From contig CALDSU010000013.1 of the NCBI GenBank assembly GCA_937924525.1, forward strand, positions 62,001-126,000: a stretch of 64,000 nt of DNA, given 5' to 3'. This DNA is from an uncultured Bryobacteraceae bacterium (lineage in GTDB: Bacteria > Acidobacteriota > Terriglobia > Bryobacterales > Bryobacteraceae). The position numbers were made by a program, and so were the translations under genes. This document shows positions 34,004 to 43,791 of the stretch, piece after piece (position 1 is the stretch's first letter; each line of letters begins with the position of its first letter). The notes under the pieces were generated by a model. That model was not told where the DNA came from and ran no database searches. It worked only from the letters and a program-made list of their open reading frames with translations.

Positions 34004-35160
34004 CGTTTCCGCCCGGCCTCCTCGTAGATCGCCAAGACTTCCCTCGCCGTCCGGTCCCAACTGAAGCGGGCCGCGTGCGCTTTACCCGCCGCCGCCATTT
34101 CCCGGCGCAACTCCGGATTCTTGAGCACTTCCTTGAGTCCGCGCGCAATGTCGAACACGTTCTCCGGGTTCACCAGCATCGCGGCGTTGCCAACCACCTC
34201 GGGGAGGGAACTGCTGGCGGAGGTGATGACGGGCGTGCCGGAAGCCATGGCCTCCAGCGGCGGCAGACCGAAGCCTTCGTAGAGGGAGGGGAACGCAAAC
34301 ACGATGGCCGTTTCGTAGAACACGCGCAGCGTGTCGAAGGGGACGAAGCCGAGAAACCGGACGCGATCCTCCACGCGGCTCTGGATCACGGCCCGCCTCA
34401 CCGCGGGGTGCTTGGAGATCTCGTCGCCGATAATCAGCAACCGCAGGTCGCGGAATTCCTCCAGGTTGCCCAGTTCCTCCATGGCGACCGCGAAGGCTTC
34501 CACCAGGCGGGGAATGTTCTTCTGCGGCCGGATGCTGCCCGCGTACAGCACAAAAGGATAATTCACCTGGTAGCGTTCCAGGATGCGCCGGTTCTCCCGC
34601 GCGGCGGCGTCCGGCCCGGCGGCCCGCGCGTCCGCGGGATGGCGATGCGTGAAGAAGGCCGGATTCGGGGCGTTGGGCACCAGCCGGATGCGCTCGGGAG
34701 GGACGCCGATCAGGTTTTCCACGTCCCGCCGCGTGGCGGCCGAAACCACCAACACGCGCGCCGCCCGCAACAGTCCTCGCCGGAAATGCCACCGCCGCAC
34801 GACCTGCTCCAGGGTCAAGCCCCCGCTATAGAACAGCGAGCTCAGGTCATGGGTCGTCACCACGTAGGGGCGGGGCATGAGCAACGGCACGTGACTGACC
34901 GGAATGTGATAGAGGTCCGCTCGCAGCGAGCGGAGGAAGCGCGGAAACGTCAGGTCGTCCAGGCGGTCGGCGTCGGTCTTCTCGAAGAAGACGTTGCGGA
35001 AGTTGGGCCCCAGGCCCGGCAGTTCGTGCGCGTCCGCCGGCATGCGGACCAGCAGATACTCGTTCTCCCGGTCCACCAGCGACAGCGCCGGGACCAGGTT
35101 GCGGATGTAGGTGCCCACTCCGAAATCCCGGATCCGCCGGATGTCGATGACGATGCGCAT
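34000..35160 (-). CDS. GT4-family glycosyltransferase
   Basis: A 386-aa glycosyltransferase of the GT-B fold. The start RIVIDIRRIRDFGVGTYIRNL is typical of GT4 enzymes that use nucleotide sugars. The C-terminal domain has VLYAGSIRPQKNIPRLVEAF and FPSLYEGFGLPPLEAMASGTPVI, with the E-x7-E motif. It lies 16 nt after glyA and overlaps the broken M20 gene by four bases. The acceptor and sugar are not readable. It is not closely similar in wording to the glycosyltransferase at 5165, which opens with a different N-terminal pattern. Confidence 0.9.
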   Translation of the reverse strand: MRIVIDIRRIRDFGVGTYIRNLVPALSLVDRENEYLLVRMPADAHELPGLGPNFRNVFFEKTDADRLDDLTFPRFLRSLRADLYHIPVSHVPLLMPRPYVVTTHDLSSLFYSGGLTLEQVVRRWHFRRGLLRAARVLVVSAATRRDVENLIGVPPERIRLVPNAPNPAFFTHRHPADARAAGPDAAARENRRILERYQVNYPFVLYAGSIRPQKNIPRLVEAFAVAMEELGNLEEFRDLRLLIIGDEISKHPAVRRAVIQSRVEDRVRFLGFVPFDTLRVFYETAIVFAFPSLYEGFGLPPLEAMASGTPVITSASSSLPEVVGNAAMLVNPENVFDIARGLKEVLKNPELRREMAAAGKAHAARFSWDRTAREVLAIYEEAGRKR

Positions 35161-35176
35161 GGGCCCGCCCCGCCTT

Positions 35177-36457
35177 TCAGGCGCGCACGGCGTCGAGTTT
35201 CCAACTGTACAGCGGGAACCGGTCGGTCAGGGCGGCCACCCGCCGCCTCACCTGCGCCGCCGTCTCGGCATCGCCGGGCTGGCTGAGCACTGCGGCGATC
35301 AGCTCCGCCACTTCCCGCATTTCCGGTTCGCGGAAGCCGCGCGTGGTCACCGCCGGCGAACCGAAACGCATGCCGCTCGGGTTCATCGGAGGATTGGTGT
35401 CGAAAGGAATTGCATTCTTGTTCGCGGTGATGTGCGCCCGCTCGAGCGCCTCCTGCGCCTCGCGGCCCCGCACGCCTTTCGAGAAAACGTCCACCAGCAT
35501 CAGGTGCGTATCGGTGCCGCCCGAGACGACCCGGAACCCCCGTTCCGCCAGACCCGCCGCCAGCGCCTGCGCGTTCGCCACCACCTGGCGGGCGTACTGG
35601 GCGAACGCCGGCCGCATCGCTTCCTGGAAGCACACCGCCTTGGCGGCCATCACGTGCACCAGCGGGCCGCCCTGCACCCCCGGGAACAAACTCTTATCAA
35701 TCGCGGCGGCAAATTCCGCCTTCGAAAGGATCAGGCCCGACCGCGGCCCGCGCAGCGTTTTGTGCGTGGTGGAGGTGACAATGTGCGCGTGCGGGAAAGG
35801 ACTGGGATGCACGCCCGCGGCCACCAGGCCGGAAATGTGGGCCATGTCCACCAGCAGCAGCGCGCCCACGCTATCGGCGATTTTCCGGAAACGCGGAAAA
35901 TCCAGCACCCGGGAGTAGGCGCTGCCGCCCGCAATGATCATTTTGGGCCGGTGTTCCTCGGCCAGGCGGGCCAATTCCTCATAGTCGATGGTTTCGTCGT
36001 CCGGCCGCACCCCGTAGGGCACGATCTTGTATGTCTTGCCGGAAAAATTGAGCGGATGCCCGTGGGTCAGGTGTCCTCCGTGGGCCAGGTTCATCCCCAG
36101 GATGGTTTCGCCCGGCTTGAGCACCGCGGCGTAGGCTGCTTCGTTGGCCTGCGATCCGGAATGCGGCTGCACATTGGCGTGTTCGGCCCCGAACAGTTGC
36201 TTGGCGCGCTCCCGCGCCAGCGTTTCCACCTGGTCGGTAAACTCACAGCCGCCGTAGTAGCGCTTGCCCGGATAGCCCTCGGCGTACTTGTTGGTGAATA
36301 CACTGCCGGCGGCTTCCAGAATCGCTTCCGTGGTGAAGTTCTCGCTGGCGATCAGCTCGATCTGCGCCTGCTGCCGGCGCACTTCCTGCTGAATCAGCGC
36401 GTGAATGGCGGGATCGACCTCCGCCAGCGGGCGGCCCAAACGCTCCATTTCAGTCAT
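35177..36457 (-). CDS. glyA: Serine hydroxymethyltransferase
   Basis: A 426-aa PLP enzyme interconverting serine and glycine and supplying one-carbon units on tetrahydrofolate. Motifs: ELIASENF (about 36-43), [16 protein letters not shown] (about 58-73), then [15 protein letters not shown] and the PLP lysine in [12 protein letters not shown] (near 231). The length is standard. It lies 46 nt after the helicase gene and 16 nt before the glycosyltransferase, so it may sit inside the same long minus-strand transcript. Confidence 0.97.
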   Translation of the reverse strand: MTEMERLGRPLAEVDPAIHALIQQEVRRQQAQIELIASENFTTEAILEAAGSVFTNKYAEGYPGKRYYGGCEFTDQVETLARERAKQLFGAEHANVQPHSGSQANEAAYAAVLKPGETILGMNLAHGGHLTHGHPLNFSGKTYKIVPYGVRPDDETIDYEELARLAEEHRPKMIIAGGSAYSRVLDFPRFRKIADSVGALLLVDMAHISGLVAAGVHPSPFPHAHIVTSTTHKTLRGPRSGLILSKAEFAAAIDKSLFPGVQGGPLVHVMAAKAVCFQEAMRPAFAQYARQVVANAQALAAGLAERGFRVVSGGTDTHLMLVDVFSKGVRGREAQEALERAHITANKNAIPFDTNPPMNPSGMRFGSPAVTTRGFREPEMREVAELIAAVLSQPGDAETAAQVRRRVAALTDRFPLYSWKLDAVRA

Positions 36458-36503
36458 AGACAGATTGTAAAGGGAACTCCCCCCTGTTTCCTGCTCGCCT
36501 CCA

Positions 36504-38996
36504 TCATAGCGGTTCGCCGGCGGCGGCTTCGAGCTCGGCGAGCAGGCGGCGCACCCGCGAAGGCAGGTCCTCGGAGCTGACCCGGACGCGGTCGATGTCG
36601 ATCAGCAGGGGGAAGGCGAATGGGGTGGGGCGGGCGGTGTCGATCAGCCGGATCTTCGCTTGCGCCAGCCGTTCCAGCGTGCGGGTGAGGCGGCGCTGTT
36701 CCAGTTGGCGCTCCCGCACCTCCCGCCGCGCCTGGTGCAGCAGCAGGTTCTCCGGGTCGTACCTGGCGAACACGTCGAAGAGCAGGCCACTGGTGGCTTG
36801 CACGCTCCGCAGGGTCTTCGGCTGGCCCGGATATCCGGGGAAGACCAGACCGGCGACGCGGGCGATCTCGCGGAACTGGCGCTTGGCCATCTCCGCAGCG
36901 TTCAGGCTCGTGACGATGTCCTCTTCCAGGCTGCGTGTGGACAACAGGCCTCTCGCCAGCGCCTCCTCCAGCGGAATCGGATCGGCCGAGAGCAGTTCCA
37001 GCCCGTAATCGTTGGCGGCGTAGTTGAAAGACATCGGGCGCAGGCGCGAAAGGCGGTGGGCGAACAGTGCGGCCAAACCCTGGTGCACCAGGCGGCCCTC
37101 GAACGGATAGACAAAAACATGAAACCCGTCGCGCGTGCGGGTGCGCTCGATCAGCAGTTCCCCGGCGGCGGGAATCGCGGACCAGTCCGCCTGGATCTCC
37201 AGCACGGGCCGGACGGCCTCCATTTCCGCGCCAGCGAAATGGCCGCGGCGGGCCTCCTCGAGTTTTTCGCGAACCGCCTGGCCGAGCTCCTTGGAAAGCG
37301 GCATTCGCCCGCCCGCCCAACGTGGCACCGCGGCATCGGGCCGGTTCCGGGTGCGCCGCACCTCGGCGGCGAGGTCCCGCATCCGGACGAACTCGAGCGT
37401 CCGACCCGCGAACAGGAAACAGTCGCCCGGCTTCAGCCGGGAAATGAATCCCTCCTCGATGCTGCCGAGCACGCCGCCCGTGACATATCGCACCTGCACC
37501 GCCGCGTCGCTGGCGATCGTGCCGATGGTCATCAGGTGGCGGCGCGCCGTAACCCGGTCGCTCACCCGGAAAACGCCGTCCTCGACCACCACCCGCCGGA
37601 ACTCCGGGTAGGCGCGCAACGCCTCGCCGCCGCGCGTGATGAAGTCCAGCGTCCACTCCCATTCGCGGCGCGTGAGGTCACAGTAGGCCGCTGTCGACCG
37701 CACCTCGTTCCACATCTCGGCGGCGCGGAACCCGCCGCCCACGGCTACCGTGACCAGATGCTGGGCCAGCACGTCCAGCGGCCGTTCCAGGGGTTCCCGG
37801 CTTTCCAGCGCGCCCCGCGCGGCGGCGTCGCGCGCGGCCGCCGTCTCCACCAGTTCGAAAGCGTGCGTGGGCACGCAGGTGATGCGGCTGACCGCGCCGG
37901 GCTGGTGGCCGCTCCGGCCGGCGCGCTGCAAAAGCCGGGCCACGCCGTGCGGACTGCCGATTTGCAGCACGCGGTCCACCGGCGTGTAATCCACGCCGAG
38001 GTCCAGACTGGACGTGCACACCACGCAGCGGAGCGCCCCGCGGCGAAGGCTGGCCTCGACGTAATCCCGCGTCTTGCGGTCCAGCGAACCATGGTGCACC
38101 GCCATCTGGCCGGCCCAGTCCGGCCGCCGGTCCAGAATCGCCTGGTACCAGATCTCGCACTGCGAACGGGTGTTGGTGAACACCAGCGTGGTCGCGCCTT
38201 CCTCGATGGCGGCGATGGCCTGATCCACCAGGTGCACGCCCAGATGTCCCGCCCAGGGAAAACGCTCCATCGACGGCGGAATCACGGCGTCCACCGCCAC
38301 CTGTTTGAGCAGGCTTCCTTGCACCAGGCGTCCGCCGCGATGGGCGCCCATGAGCGTGTCCAGCGCCTGCGGAAGGTTGCCGAGCGTCGCCGACAGCCCC
38401 CAGGTGCGAACCTCCGGGCGCAGCCCCCGCAAGCGCGCCAGACAGAGCTCCGTCTGCACGCCGCGCTTGGAGGACAGCAACTCGTGCCACTCATCCACGA
38501 TGACCAGGCGCAGGCTGCCGAACAGCTCCCGCCAGTTCGGCCGGGCGAGAAACAACGCGAGGCTCTCCGGCGTCGTCACCAGCGCCGTGGGCAGCTTGCG
38601 GGTTTGCCGGGCGCGCGTTCCGGGAGGCGTATCGCCCGTGCGCGACTCGACCCGCCAGCTCAGCCCGAGATCGTCGAGCGGCAGTCGGAGCGCCTGTTCG
38701 GTGTCGGCCACCAGCGCCCGCAGCGGCGTCACCCACACGACGCGCAGCGGAGGCGCCTGGCGCGCAGCGCTCCGGCCTGCGGTCTCTTCCAGCCACTCCA
38801 GCACCGGTCCGAGCCACGCCGCGTAGGTCTTGCCCGTCCCCGTGGCCGCGTGCAGCAGGCCGCTCTCCCCCGCCCGGTAAAGCCGCCACACCTCGCGCTG
38901 GAAGCGAAACGGCTTCCAGCCGCGCGAGGCGAACCACCGTTCGATGCGGCGTAAGGGAGTGTCCCCTGCGCCGGTGCTCCCCCGCCTGGTCTTCAC
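36504..38996 (-). CDS. Ligase-associated DEXH-box DNA helicase (Lhr-like)
   Basis: An 830-aa superfamily 2 helicase. Walker A ATGTGKT (51-57), DEXH box [12 protein letters not shown] (about 170), SATLGNL and the motif VI region [13 protein letters not shown] (about 345-357) are present, followed by an Lhr-type C-terminal region. It belongs to the set found with ATP-dependent DNA ligase and a beta-CASP exonuclease (the ligase-associated module), expected to act in DNA repair. The start is GTG at 38996, overlapping the ligase stop by GTGA, so it depends on ligase translation. The usual fourth gene, a metallophosphoesterase, is absent here. Confidence 0.93.
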   Translation of the reverse strand: MKTRRGSTGAGDTPLRRIERWFASRGWKPFRFQREVWRLYRAGESGLLHAATGTGKTYAAWLGPVLEWLEETAGRSAARQAPPLRVVWVTPLRALVADTEQALRLPLDDLGLSWRVESRTGDTPPGTRARQTRKLPTALVTTPESLALFLARPNWRELFGSLRLVIVDEWHELLSSKRGVQTELCLARLRGLRPEVRTWGLSATLGNLPQALDTLMGAHRGGRLVQGSLLKQVAVDAVIPPSMERFPWAGHLGVHLVDQAIAAIEEGATTLVFTNTRSQCEIWYQAILDRRPDWAGQMAVHHGSLDRKTRDYVEASLRRGALRCVVCTSSLDLGVDYTPVDRVLQIGSPHGVARLLQRAGRSGHQPGAVSRITCVPTHAFELVETAAARDAAARGALESREPLERPLDVLAQHLVTVAVGGGFRAAEMWNEVRSTAAYCDLTRREWEWTLDFITRGGEALRAYPEFRRVVVEDGVFRVSDRVTARRHLMTIGTIASDAAVQVRYVTGGVLGSIEEGFISRLKPGDCFLFAGRTLEFVRMRDLAAEVRRTRNRPDAAVPRWAGGRMPLSKELGQAVREKLEEARRGHFAGAEMEAVRPVLEIQADWSAIPAAGELLIERTRTRDGFHVFVYPFEGRLVHQGLAALFAHRLSRLRPMSFNYAANDYGLELLSADPIPLEEALARGLLSTRSLEEDIVTSLNAAEMAKRQFREIARVAGLVFPGYPGQPKTLRSVQATSGLLFDVFARYDPENLLLHQARREVRERQLEQRRLTRTLERLAQAKIRLIDTARPTPFAFPLLIDIDRVRVSSEDLPSRVRRLLAELEAAAGEPL

Positions 38997-40606
38997 GGCT
39001 CCCCCGGGCCGGAGGGGCCATGCCCCAGCAGCGCGCGAACCGTCTCCAGGGTGTCCGCCTCCTCCGGCTTCTTGTCTGTCCGCCAGCGCGCGATCCGCGG
39101 AAACCGGACCGCGATGCCCGATTTGTGCCGCGTGGACTCCTGGATGCCTTCAAACGCGAGTTCGAAGACCAGTTCCGGTTTCACGGTGCGCACCGGTCCG
39201 AACCGCTCGAGCGTGTTGCGCCGCACGAACGCGTCGACCCTGCGGATTTCCGCGTCATCCAAACCCGAGTACGCTTTGGCGAACGGCACCAGTTGCCCGC
39301 CGTCCCACACGCCAAAGGTGTAGTCGGTGTACAGGCTGGCGCGGCGGCCACTGCCGCGCTGGGCGTAGATCAGCACGCAATCCACCGCGTAGGGCTCGAT
39401 CTTCCATTTCCACCAGTCGCCCCGTTTGCGTCCCACGCGATACGGCGAGCCGAGCCGTTTGAGCATGAAACCTTCGACGCCGCGCGCGCGGGCCTCCCGG
39501 CGCAGGAGGGCGGCCTGCTCCCACGAGGCGGCCGGCGCCGGCGGCGACAGGATCAGCCGCTCGGGCGCCGCGACCCGTTCGACGAGTTCCGCCAGCCGCG
39601 CCCGGCGCCATTCGAGCGGGCGCTCCCGCACGTCCCGGCCTTCGCACTCGAGCAGGTCATAGGCGATCAGGGCTGCCGGCGCTTCGGCGAGAATGCGCGC
39701 GCTGAGCGTCTTGCGCCCGATGCGCCGCTGCAACTGCGCAAACGGGAGCGGCGCGCCGCCCCGCCACGCCGTCACCTCCCCGTCGATCACCGTTCCCTCG
39801 CCCAGCAGTCCGCCGAGTCCGGCGATTTCCGGAAACCGCTCGGTGATGAGTTCCTCGCCGCGCGACCACAGGAAGGTCTGCCAGCCGCGCCGGATCAACT
39901 GGCAGCGAATCCCGTCCCATTTCCATTCGATCAGCCAGCCGGCGGGCGGCCCCAGTTCCGCCAGGTCGCCTTCGTAAGGATGCGCCAGGCAGAACGGATA
40001 GGGGCGGCTGACGCCGGCATCGCGGGTGTCGCGGGACAACAGCCGCGCGGCGAATTCCTCCGTTGGTTCCCAGTCGCCCATCAAGCGGTGCGCGATCGCG
40101 TTCTCCTCGACGCCGCTCACCTCGGCGATGGCGCGCGTGACCAGGTTTTGCGACACCCCCACCCGAAACGCGCCGGTGATCAGTTTGTTCCAGACAAAGC
40201 GCTGGCGGTGATCCATGCGCCGCCAGGCGTCCAGCAGGATCTGCCGCCGTTCGGCGTCGCCCAGATCTCGCAGCGGCAGCAGGCGGGTTTCCACCCACTC
40301 GCTCAGGCTGCCTTCCGCTCCCCCGGCGCCCTCGGGAAGCAGCAGCGCGATGGTCTCGGCGGTGTCGCCCACCGCGTCGTAGCATTCGCCGACCAGCCAG
40401 GCGGGCAATCCGGATTCCTCCGTCGCCCATTGCCAAAGCTTGGCGGATTCCAGCAGCCGCTTGAGCCGGCGGCCGGTAAGGAAGTACACCGCCCACGCCG
40501 CATCCCGCGGCGGCGCGTGGCGAAAATAGCCGGCCAGCGCCTCGACCTTTTCGCTTGTCTTGTTGGTCGCATCCAGGGCCGCGTACAGTTCCGCAAAAGC
40601 CCTCAT
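38993..40606 (-). CDS. ATP-dependent DNA ligase (ligase-associated module)
   Basis: A 537-aa ligase. The N-terminal DNA-binding domain (about 1-200) has YFLTGRRLKRLLESAKLW and DAWRRMDHRQRFVWNKLITG. The adenylated lysine is K229 in LIEWKWDGIRCQL. Later nucleotidyltransferase motifs are FLWSRGEELIT, EGTVIDGEVTAW, VEGFMLKR and DWWKWKIEP. It would seal nicks using ATP, working with the helicase and exonuclease beside it. The start ATG at 40606 overlaps the exonuclease stop by ATGA and replaces a longer in-frame reading that runs through the exonuclease gene. Confidence 0.94.
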   Translation of the reverse strand: MRAFAELYAALDATNKTSEKVEALAGYFRHAPPRDAAWAVYFLTGRRLKRLLESAKLWQWATEESGLPAWLVGECYDAVGDTAETIALLLPEGAGGAEGSLSEWVETRLLPLRDLGDAERRQILLDAWRRMDHRQRFVWNKLITGAFRVGVSQNLVTRAIAEVSGVEENAIAHRLMGDWEPTEEFAARLLSRDTRDAGVSRPYPFCLAHPYEGDLAELGPPAGWLIEWKWDGIRCQLIRRGWQTFLWSRGEELITERFPEIAGLGGLLGEGTVIDGEVTAWRGGAPLPFAQLQRRIGRKTLSARILAEAPAALIAYDLLECEGRDVRERPLEWRRARLAELVERVAAPERLILSPPAPAASWEQAALLRREARARGVEGFMLKRLGSPYRVGRKRGDWWKWKIEPYAVDCVLIYAQRGSGRRASLYTDYTFGVWDGGQLVPFAKAYSGLDDAEIRRVDAFVRRNTLERFGPVRTVKPELVFELAFEGIQESTRHKSGIAVRFPRIARWRTDKKPEEADTLETVRALLGHGPSGPGEP

Positions 40607-41619
40607 GGCGCGGCCTCCTCCGGGGCGCTCTCCGCGGTCTCGCCCTCGAACCGCGCGTCCACCGCGCGCGCCCGCAGACCCTGCTCCGTCAGCCAGCGCA
40701 CGAGCGGCGCCCGGTAGCCATGCGTCACCCAGACCGTCTCCGCGCCGGTCTCGCGAATCGCGGACAGCAAACCGGGCCAGTCGGCATGATCGGAGAGGAC
40801 GAAGCCGCGGTCCACGGCCTGGCGGCGGCGCGTCCCCCGGATGCGCATCCAGCCCGAGGCAAAGCCGGTGGAAAGGTTTCCAAAGCGCCGCAGCCAGGGC
40901 GTGCCCGCGGCGGAAGGCGGGGCCAGCACCAAAGCTCGCGCCATGTCCTCCCGCCTGGCCTCTGCTTCCGTTCCGGCCCAGGCGGCCGGCGGCAACGGCA
41001 CGCCGGCGTCCCGATACAGGGCGGTCATGCGCGCTACCGCGCCGTGCAGGTAGACGGGGCCGGTGTCCGGCCGCAAGCCCGCCAGCACGCGCTGCGCCTT
41101 GCCCAGCGCGTAGGCAAACAGCACAGAGGCCTTTCCCTTCGCCTGGTTGCCCCGCCACCAGGCATCGATTTCGCCGAAGACCTCCTGCTGCCGCGGCCAG
41201 CGGTAAACCGGCAGCCCGAATGTCGACTCCGTCACGAACGTGTGGCACCGGAGCGGTTCAAACGCCGCGCAGGTGGCGTCCGCTTCCACCTTATAATCGC
41301 CCGAGACCACCCACACTTCGCCCTGGTGCTCGACCCGCACCTGCGCCGACCCGAGGATGTGCCCGGCGGGATGCAGCGAAATCCGCACGCCCTTGCGCAC
41401 GCGGACCTCGCCGTAGGCCAGCGGATCGATCACGGCGCCCGGCAGCAGGCGCGCCGCCAGCACGCCGGCCCCCTCCCGGCTGGTGACGTACAGGCCGCTG
41501 CCGTCCCGCGCGTGGTCCGCGTGGGCGTGCGTGATCACCGCGCAGCCCGCCGGCCCCCAGGGATCGATGAAGAAATCGCCGGCCTCGCAGTACAGGCCAC
41601 GGTCAGTCAAGGTGATCAT
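40603..41619 (-). CDS. Ligase-associated exonuclease (metallo-beta-lactamase/beta-CASP fold)
   Basis: A 338-aa nuclease with the metal motif VITHAHADHARDG (about 29-41, HxHxDH), HPAGHILGSAQVRVEHQGEVWVVSGDYK (metal His and Asp) and a late ATP-independent VLSDHADWPGLL (His of the beta-CASP part). It is first in the overlapping exonuclease-ligase-helicase unit. Family knowledge places it in double-strand-break or end repair. The length is normal. The gene is divergent from the D-threonine-aldolase-like gene at 41697. Confidence 0.9.
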   Translation of the reverse strand: MITLTDRGLYCEAGDFFIDPWGPAGCAVITHAHADHARDGSGLYVTSREGAGVLAARLLPGAVIDPLAYGEVRVRKGVRISLHPAGHILGSAQVRVEHQGEVWVVSGDYKVEADATCAAFEPLRCHTFVTESTFGLPVYRWPRQQEVFGEIDAWWRGNQAKGKASVLFAYALGKAQRVLAGLRPDTGPVYLHGAVARMTALYRDAGVPLPPAAWAGTEAEARREDMARALVLAPPSAAGTPWLRRFGNLSTGFASGWMRIRGTRRRQAVDRGFVLSDHADWPGLLSAIRETGAETVWVTHGYRAPLVRWLTEQGLRARAVDARFEGETAESAPEEAAP

Positions 41620-41696
41620 CGCGGGCGTATTCGCCAGCGTAGCATCGGCTCCGCGCCGGGCGCGGCGGCGCGTGGGATAATTACGGCTTCCCTCTT

Positions 41697-42797
41697 ATGA
41701 GCGCAAACTCCGCCTCCGTGGGGCGGTCGAAACAGGAACTTGAAACGCCGGCGCTTTGCCTGGATCTTCAGCTTTACCGCCGCAATGTGCGCCGGATGGT
41801 GGACTTCATTATCGGCCAGTGCGGCATCGCCTGGCGTCCGCACATGAAAGGGCAGAAAGCGCCGGAACTGGCGCATGAGCTGCTGGCGGCGGGCGCGATC
41901 GGCGTCACCTGCGCGACGGTTTACGAAGCCGAAGACCTGGCCGAGGCCGGAGTCAACGACATTCTGGTCGCCAACCAGGTGGCGGGAAGGCACAAGCTCG
42001 CCCGCCTCGCCCGCCTCGCCCGCCGCGCGTGGATCCTGACGGCGACCGACAGCCTCGCGCACTTGGAACTGTTGAGCGCGGCGGCCCAGACGGAAGGTGT
42101 GGTGCTGCCTGTGCTCGTCGAACTCGATGTCGGCATGAACCGCTGCGGCGTGCCGCCGGGCGAACCCGCCGTCGAACTGGCGCGCGCGGCCTGCCGCACG
42201 CCCGGCATTCGGTTCGCCGGACTCATGGCGTGGGAAGGTCATACGCTGCTGTTCGAAGGCGAGGAGAAACGTCAGGCCATCCACGATGCCATTCGCAGCC
42301 TGGTGAACAGCGCGGAACTGTGCCGCGCCGCCGGGCTGCCCGTCGAGCGCGTCAGTTGCTCGGGCAGCGGCACCTTCCTGCACTCCGGCGAACTGGAGGG
42401 GGTGACGGAGATTCAGGCGGGAGGCGGCGCCTTCTGCGACCTGAACTATCGCAAATGGGGGCTGGAGAACGACTACGCCATTACCGTAGTCACGCGCATC
42501 GTCAGCCGGCCCACGCCCACGCGGATCATCGTGGATGGCGGATTCAAAACTATGAGCAGCCAGCACGGTCCGCCCCGGCCGATTGGCCTCGGTCCGCTGA
42601 AAAGCCTCGTGCTGTCCGCCGAACACGGCATTCTGGAACTGGAGCAGCCGGACACGGAGCGGCAGGTGGGCGATCTCGTCGAGTTCATTCCCGGATACAC
42701 CGACAGCACGGTCTGCCTGCACGACGAACTGTGCGTGCTGGAAGACGGACGGGTGTCGGCGATCTGGGGGATTCCCGGGCGCTCGGGGCGGCGGTAG
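41697..42797 (+). CDS. DSD1-family PLP enzyme (D-threonine aldolase / 3-hydroxy-D-aspartate aldolase-like)
   Basis: A 366-aa fold-type III PLP enzyme. The N-terminal alanine-racemase-like barrel opens with ETPALCLDLQLYRRNVRRM and contains WRPHMKGQKAPELA, where the PLP lysine is expected. It is followed by VLVELDVGMNRCGV and GLMAWEGH, the GGG-rich IQAGGGAFCDL and a C-terminal EHGILEL...GDLVEFIPGYTDSTVCLHDEL with the metal-binding His/Asp of the family. It would cleave or dehydrate D-beta-hydroxy amino acids. A GATAAT box at 41676-41681 is 15 nt before the ATG. No neighbours are functionally linked. Confidence 0.88.
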   Translation: MSANSASVGRSKQELETPALCLDLQLYRRNVRRMVDFIIGQCGIAWRPHMKGQKAPELAHELLAAGAIGVTCATVYEAEDLAEAGVNDILVANQVAGRHKLARLARLARRAWILTATDSLAHLELLSAAAQTEGVVLPVLVELDVGMNRCGVPPGEPAVELARAACRTPGIRFAGLMAWEGHTLLFEGEEKRQAIHDAIRSLVNSAELCRAAGLPVERVSCSGSGTFLHSGELEGVTEIQAGGGAFCDLNYRKWGLENDYAITVVTRIVSRPTPTRIIVDGGFKTMSSQHGPPRPIGLGPLKSLVLSAEHGILELEQPDTERQVGDLVEFIPGYTDSTVCLHDELCVLEDGRVSAIWGIPGRSGRR

Positions 42798-42834
42798 CCG
42801 CTGCACGGCGGAGAGGGCGATGCCGGGCCGGCGA

Positions 42835-43674
42835 TCAGCCGCCCAGCGCCGCCATCTTATCCCGGATGAGGGCGGCCAGTTCGTCCGGGGGCGGAAAGCC
42901 CGCCTGCGCATGAGCGGGCAGATAGGCCAGCACGTCCTCGACGGTCCAGGGCAAGTGCGGGCGATAGGCTTGAAAACCAAGCGCGTCGGCCAGATGCGAA
43001 GCCAATTGGGCCAGGGCAGGGAGGCCGACCGGTTCGCGAATCCAGACGTATTCCTGTTCGGCGATCACCTCGCGGAGTTCCGGGGGGAACTTCCATTCTC
43101 TCGCCACCCAGACGCCCGCCTGGCGATGGTCGATCCCGAACAGTTCGCGCTCCACGTCCAACATGTCCGTCGAGCGCTCCGCCGCCGCCTCGATCAGGTT
43201 GGCGCACTCGGCCGGGTGCGCCACCAGCAGCGCCAGCCGGCCGATTTCCCGCATCAGCCCCGCCGTGTATGCCCGGTCGCGTTCCAGACCGAACGCCGGG
43301 GCCATCCGCTCGGCCAGGCAGGCCGTGGCCAGACTCTGATGCCAGCAGCGCTTCAGCGCCGCGTGACGCAAGGCTCCTTTCGCGAAGCGGTGCAACGCCA
43401 CGGTGACCGTCAGCGATTTCACCTTCGCCGTGCCGACCAGCACGATGGCATGCGTGAGGCTGTCGACGCGCGAGCGAAGACCGAACCACGCCGAGTTGGC
43501 CAGCTTCAGGATCTCGGCCGCGAACGCTTGGTCCATGCGCAGCAACTCCGCCACCTGTTTGAGGAACGCGTCTTCCTGTGACAGCGCCTCCACGAGCCGC
43601 ATCGCTACCTGGGGGAACGGCGGCAGCGCCTTGAACGCCAGGGGAACGGTCTCCGGAACGGCGTGCGAACTCAT
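42835..43674 (-). CDS. HDOD-domain signalling protein
   Basis: A 279-aa cytoplasmic protein with an HDOD domain at about 15-205: LKALPPFPQVAMRLVEALS-like entry, LRMDQAFAAEILKLANSAWFGLR, HAIVLVGTAKVKSLTV and GLMREIGRLALL. The remaining C-terminal 70 residues show no second domain. HDOD proteins are regulatory relatives of HD phosphohydrolases and lack the catalytic metal site. The start at 43674 is preferred to upstream in-frame ATGs because GGGGAGGAG lies a few bases before it. It follows glpK on the same strand after 117 nt, in which I see no gene. Confidence 0.9.
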   Translation of the reverse strand: MSSHAVPETVPLAFKALPPFPQVAMRLVEALSQEDAFLKQVAELLRMDQAFAAEILKLANSAWFGLRSRVDSLTHAIVLVGTAKVKSLTVTVALHRFAKGALRHAALKRCWHQSLATACLAERMAPAFGLERDRAYTAGLMREIGRLALLVAHPAECANLIEAAAERSTDMLDVERELFGIDHRQAGVWVAREWKFPPELREVIAEQEYVWIREPVGLPALAQLASHLADALGFQAYRPHLPWTVEDVLAYLPAHAQAGFPPPDELAALIRDKMAALGG

Positions 43675-43791
43675 CGCGCGAGGCTCCTCCCCAGCTCTCA
43701 TCGGCCCGAATTCCGAACTTGTCCGGAAAATCCCGGGGCGCCACCCGGTCCGGCCTCTGCCGGCCAGCCTGCGCCCCGCCACGTCCCCGGC

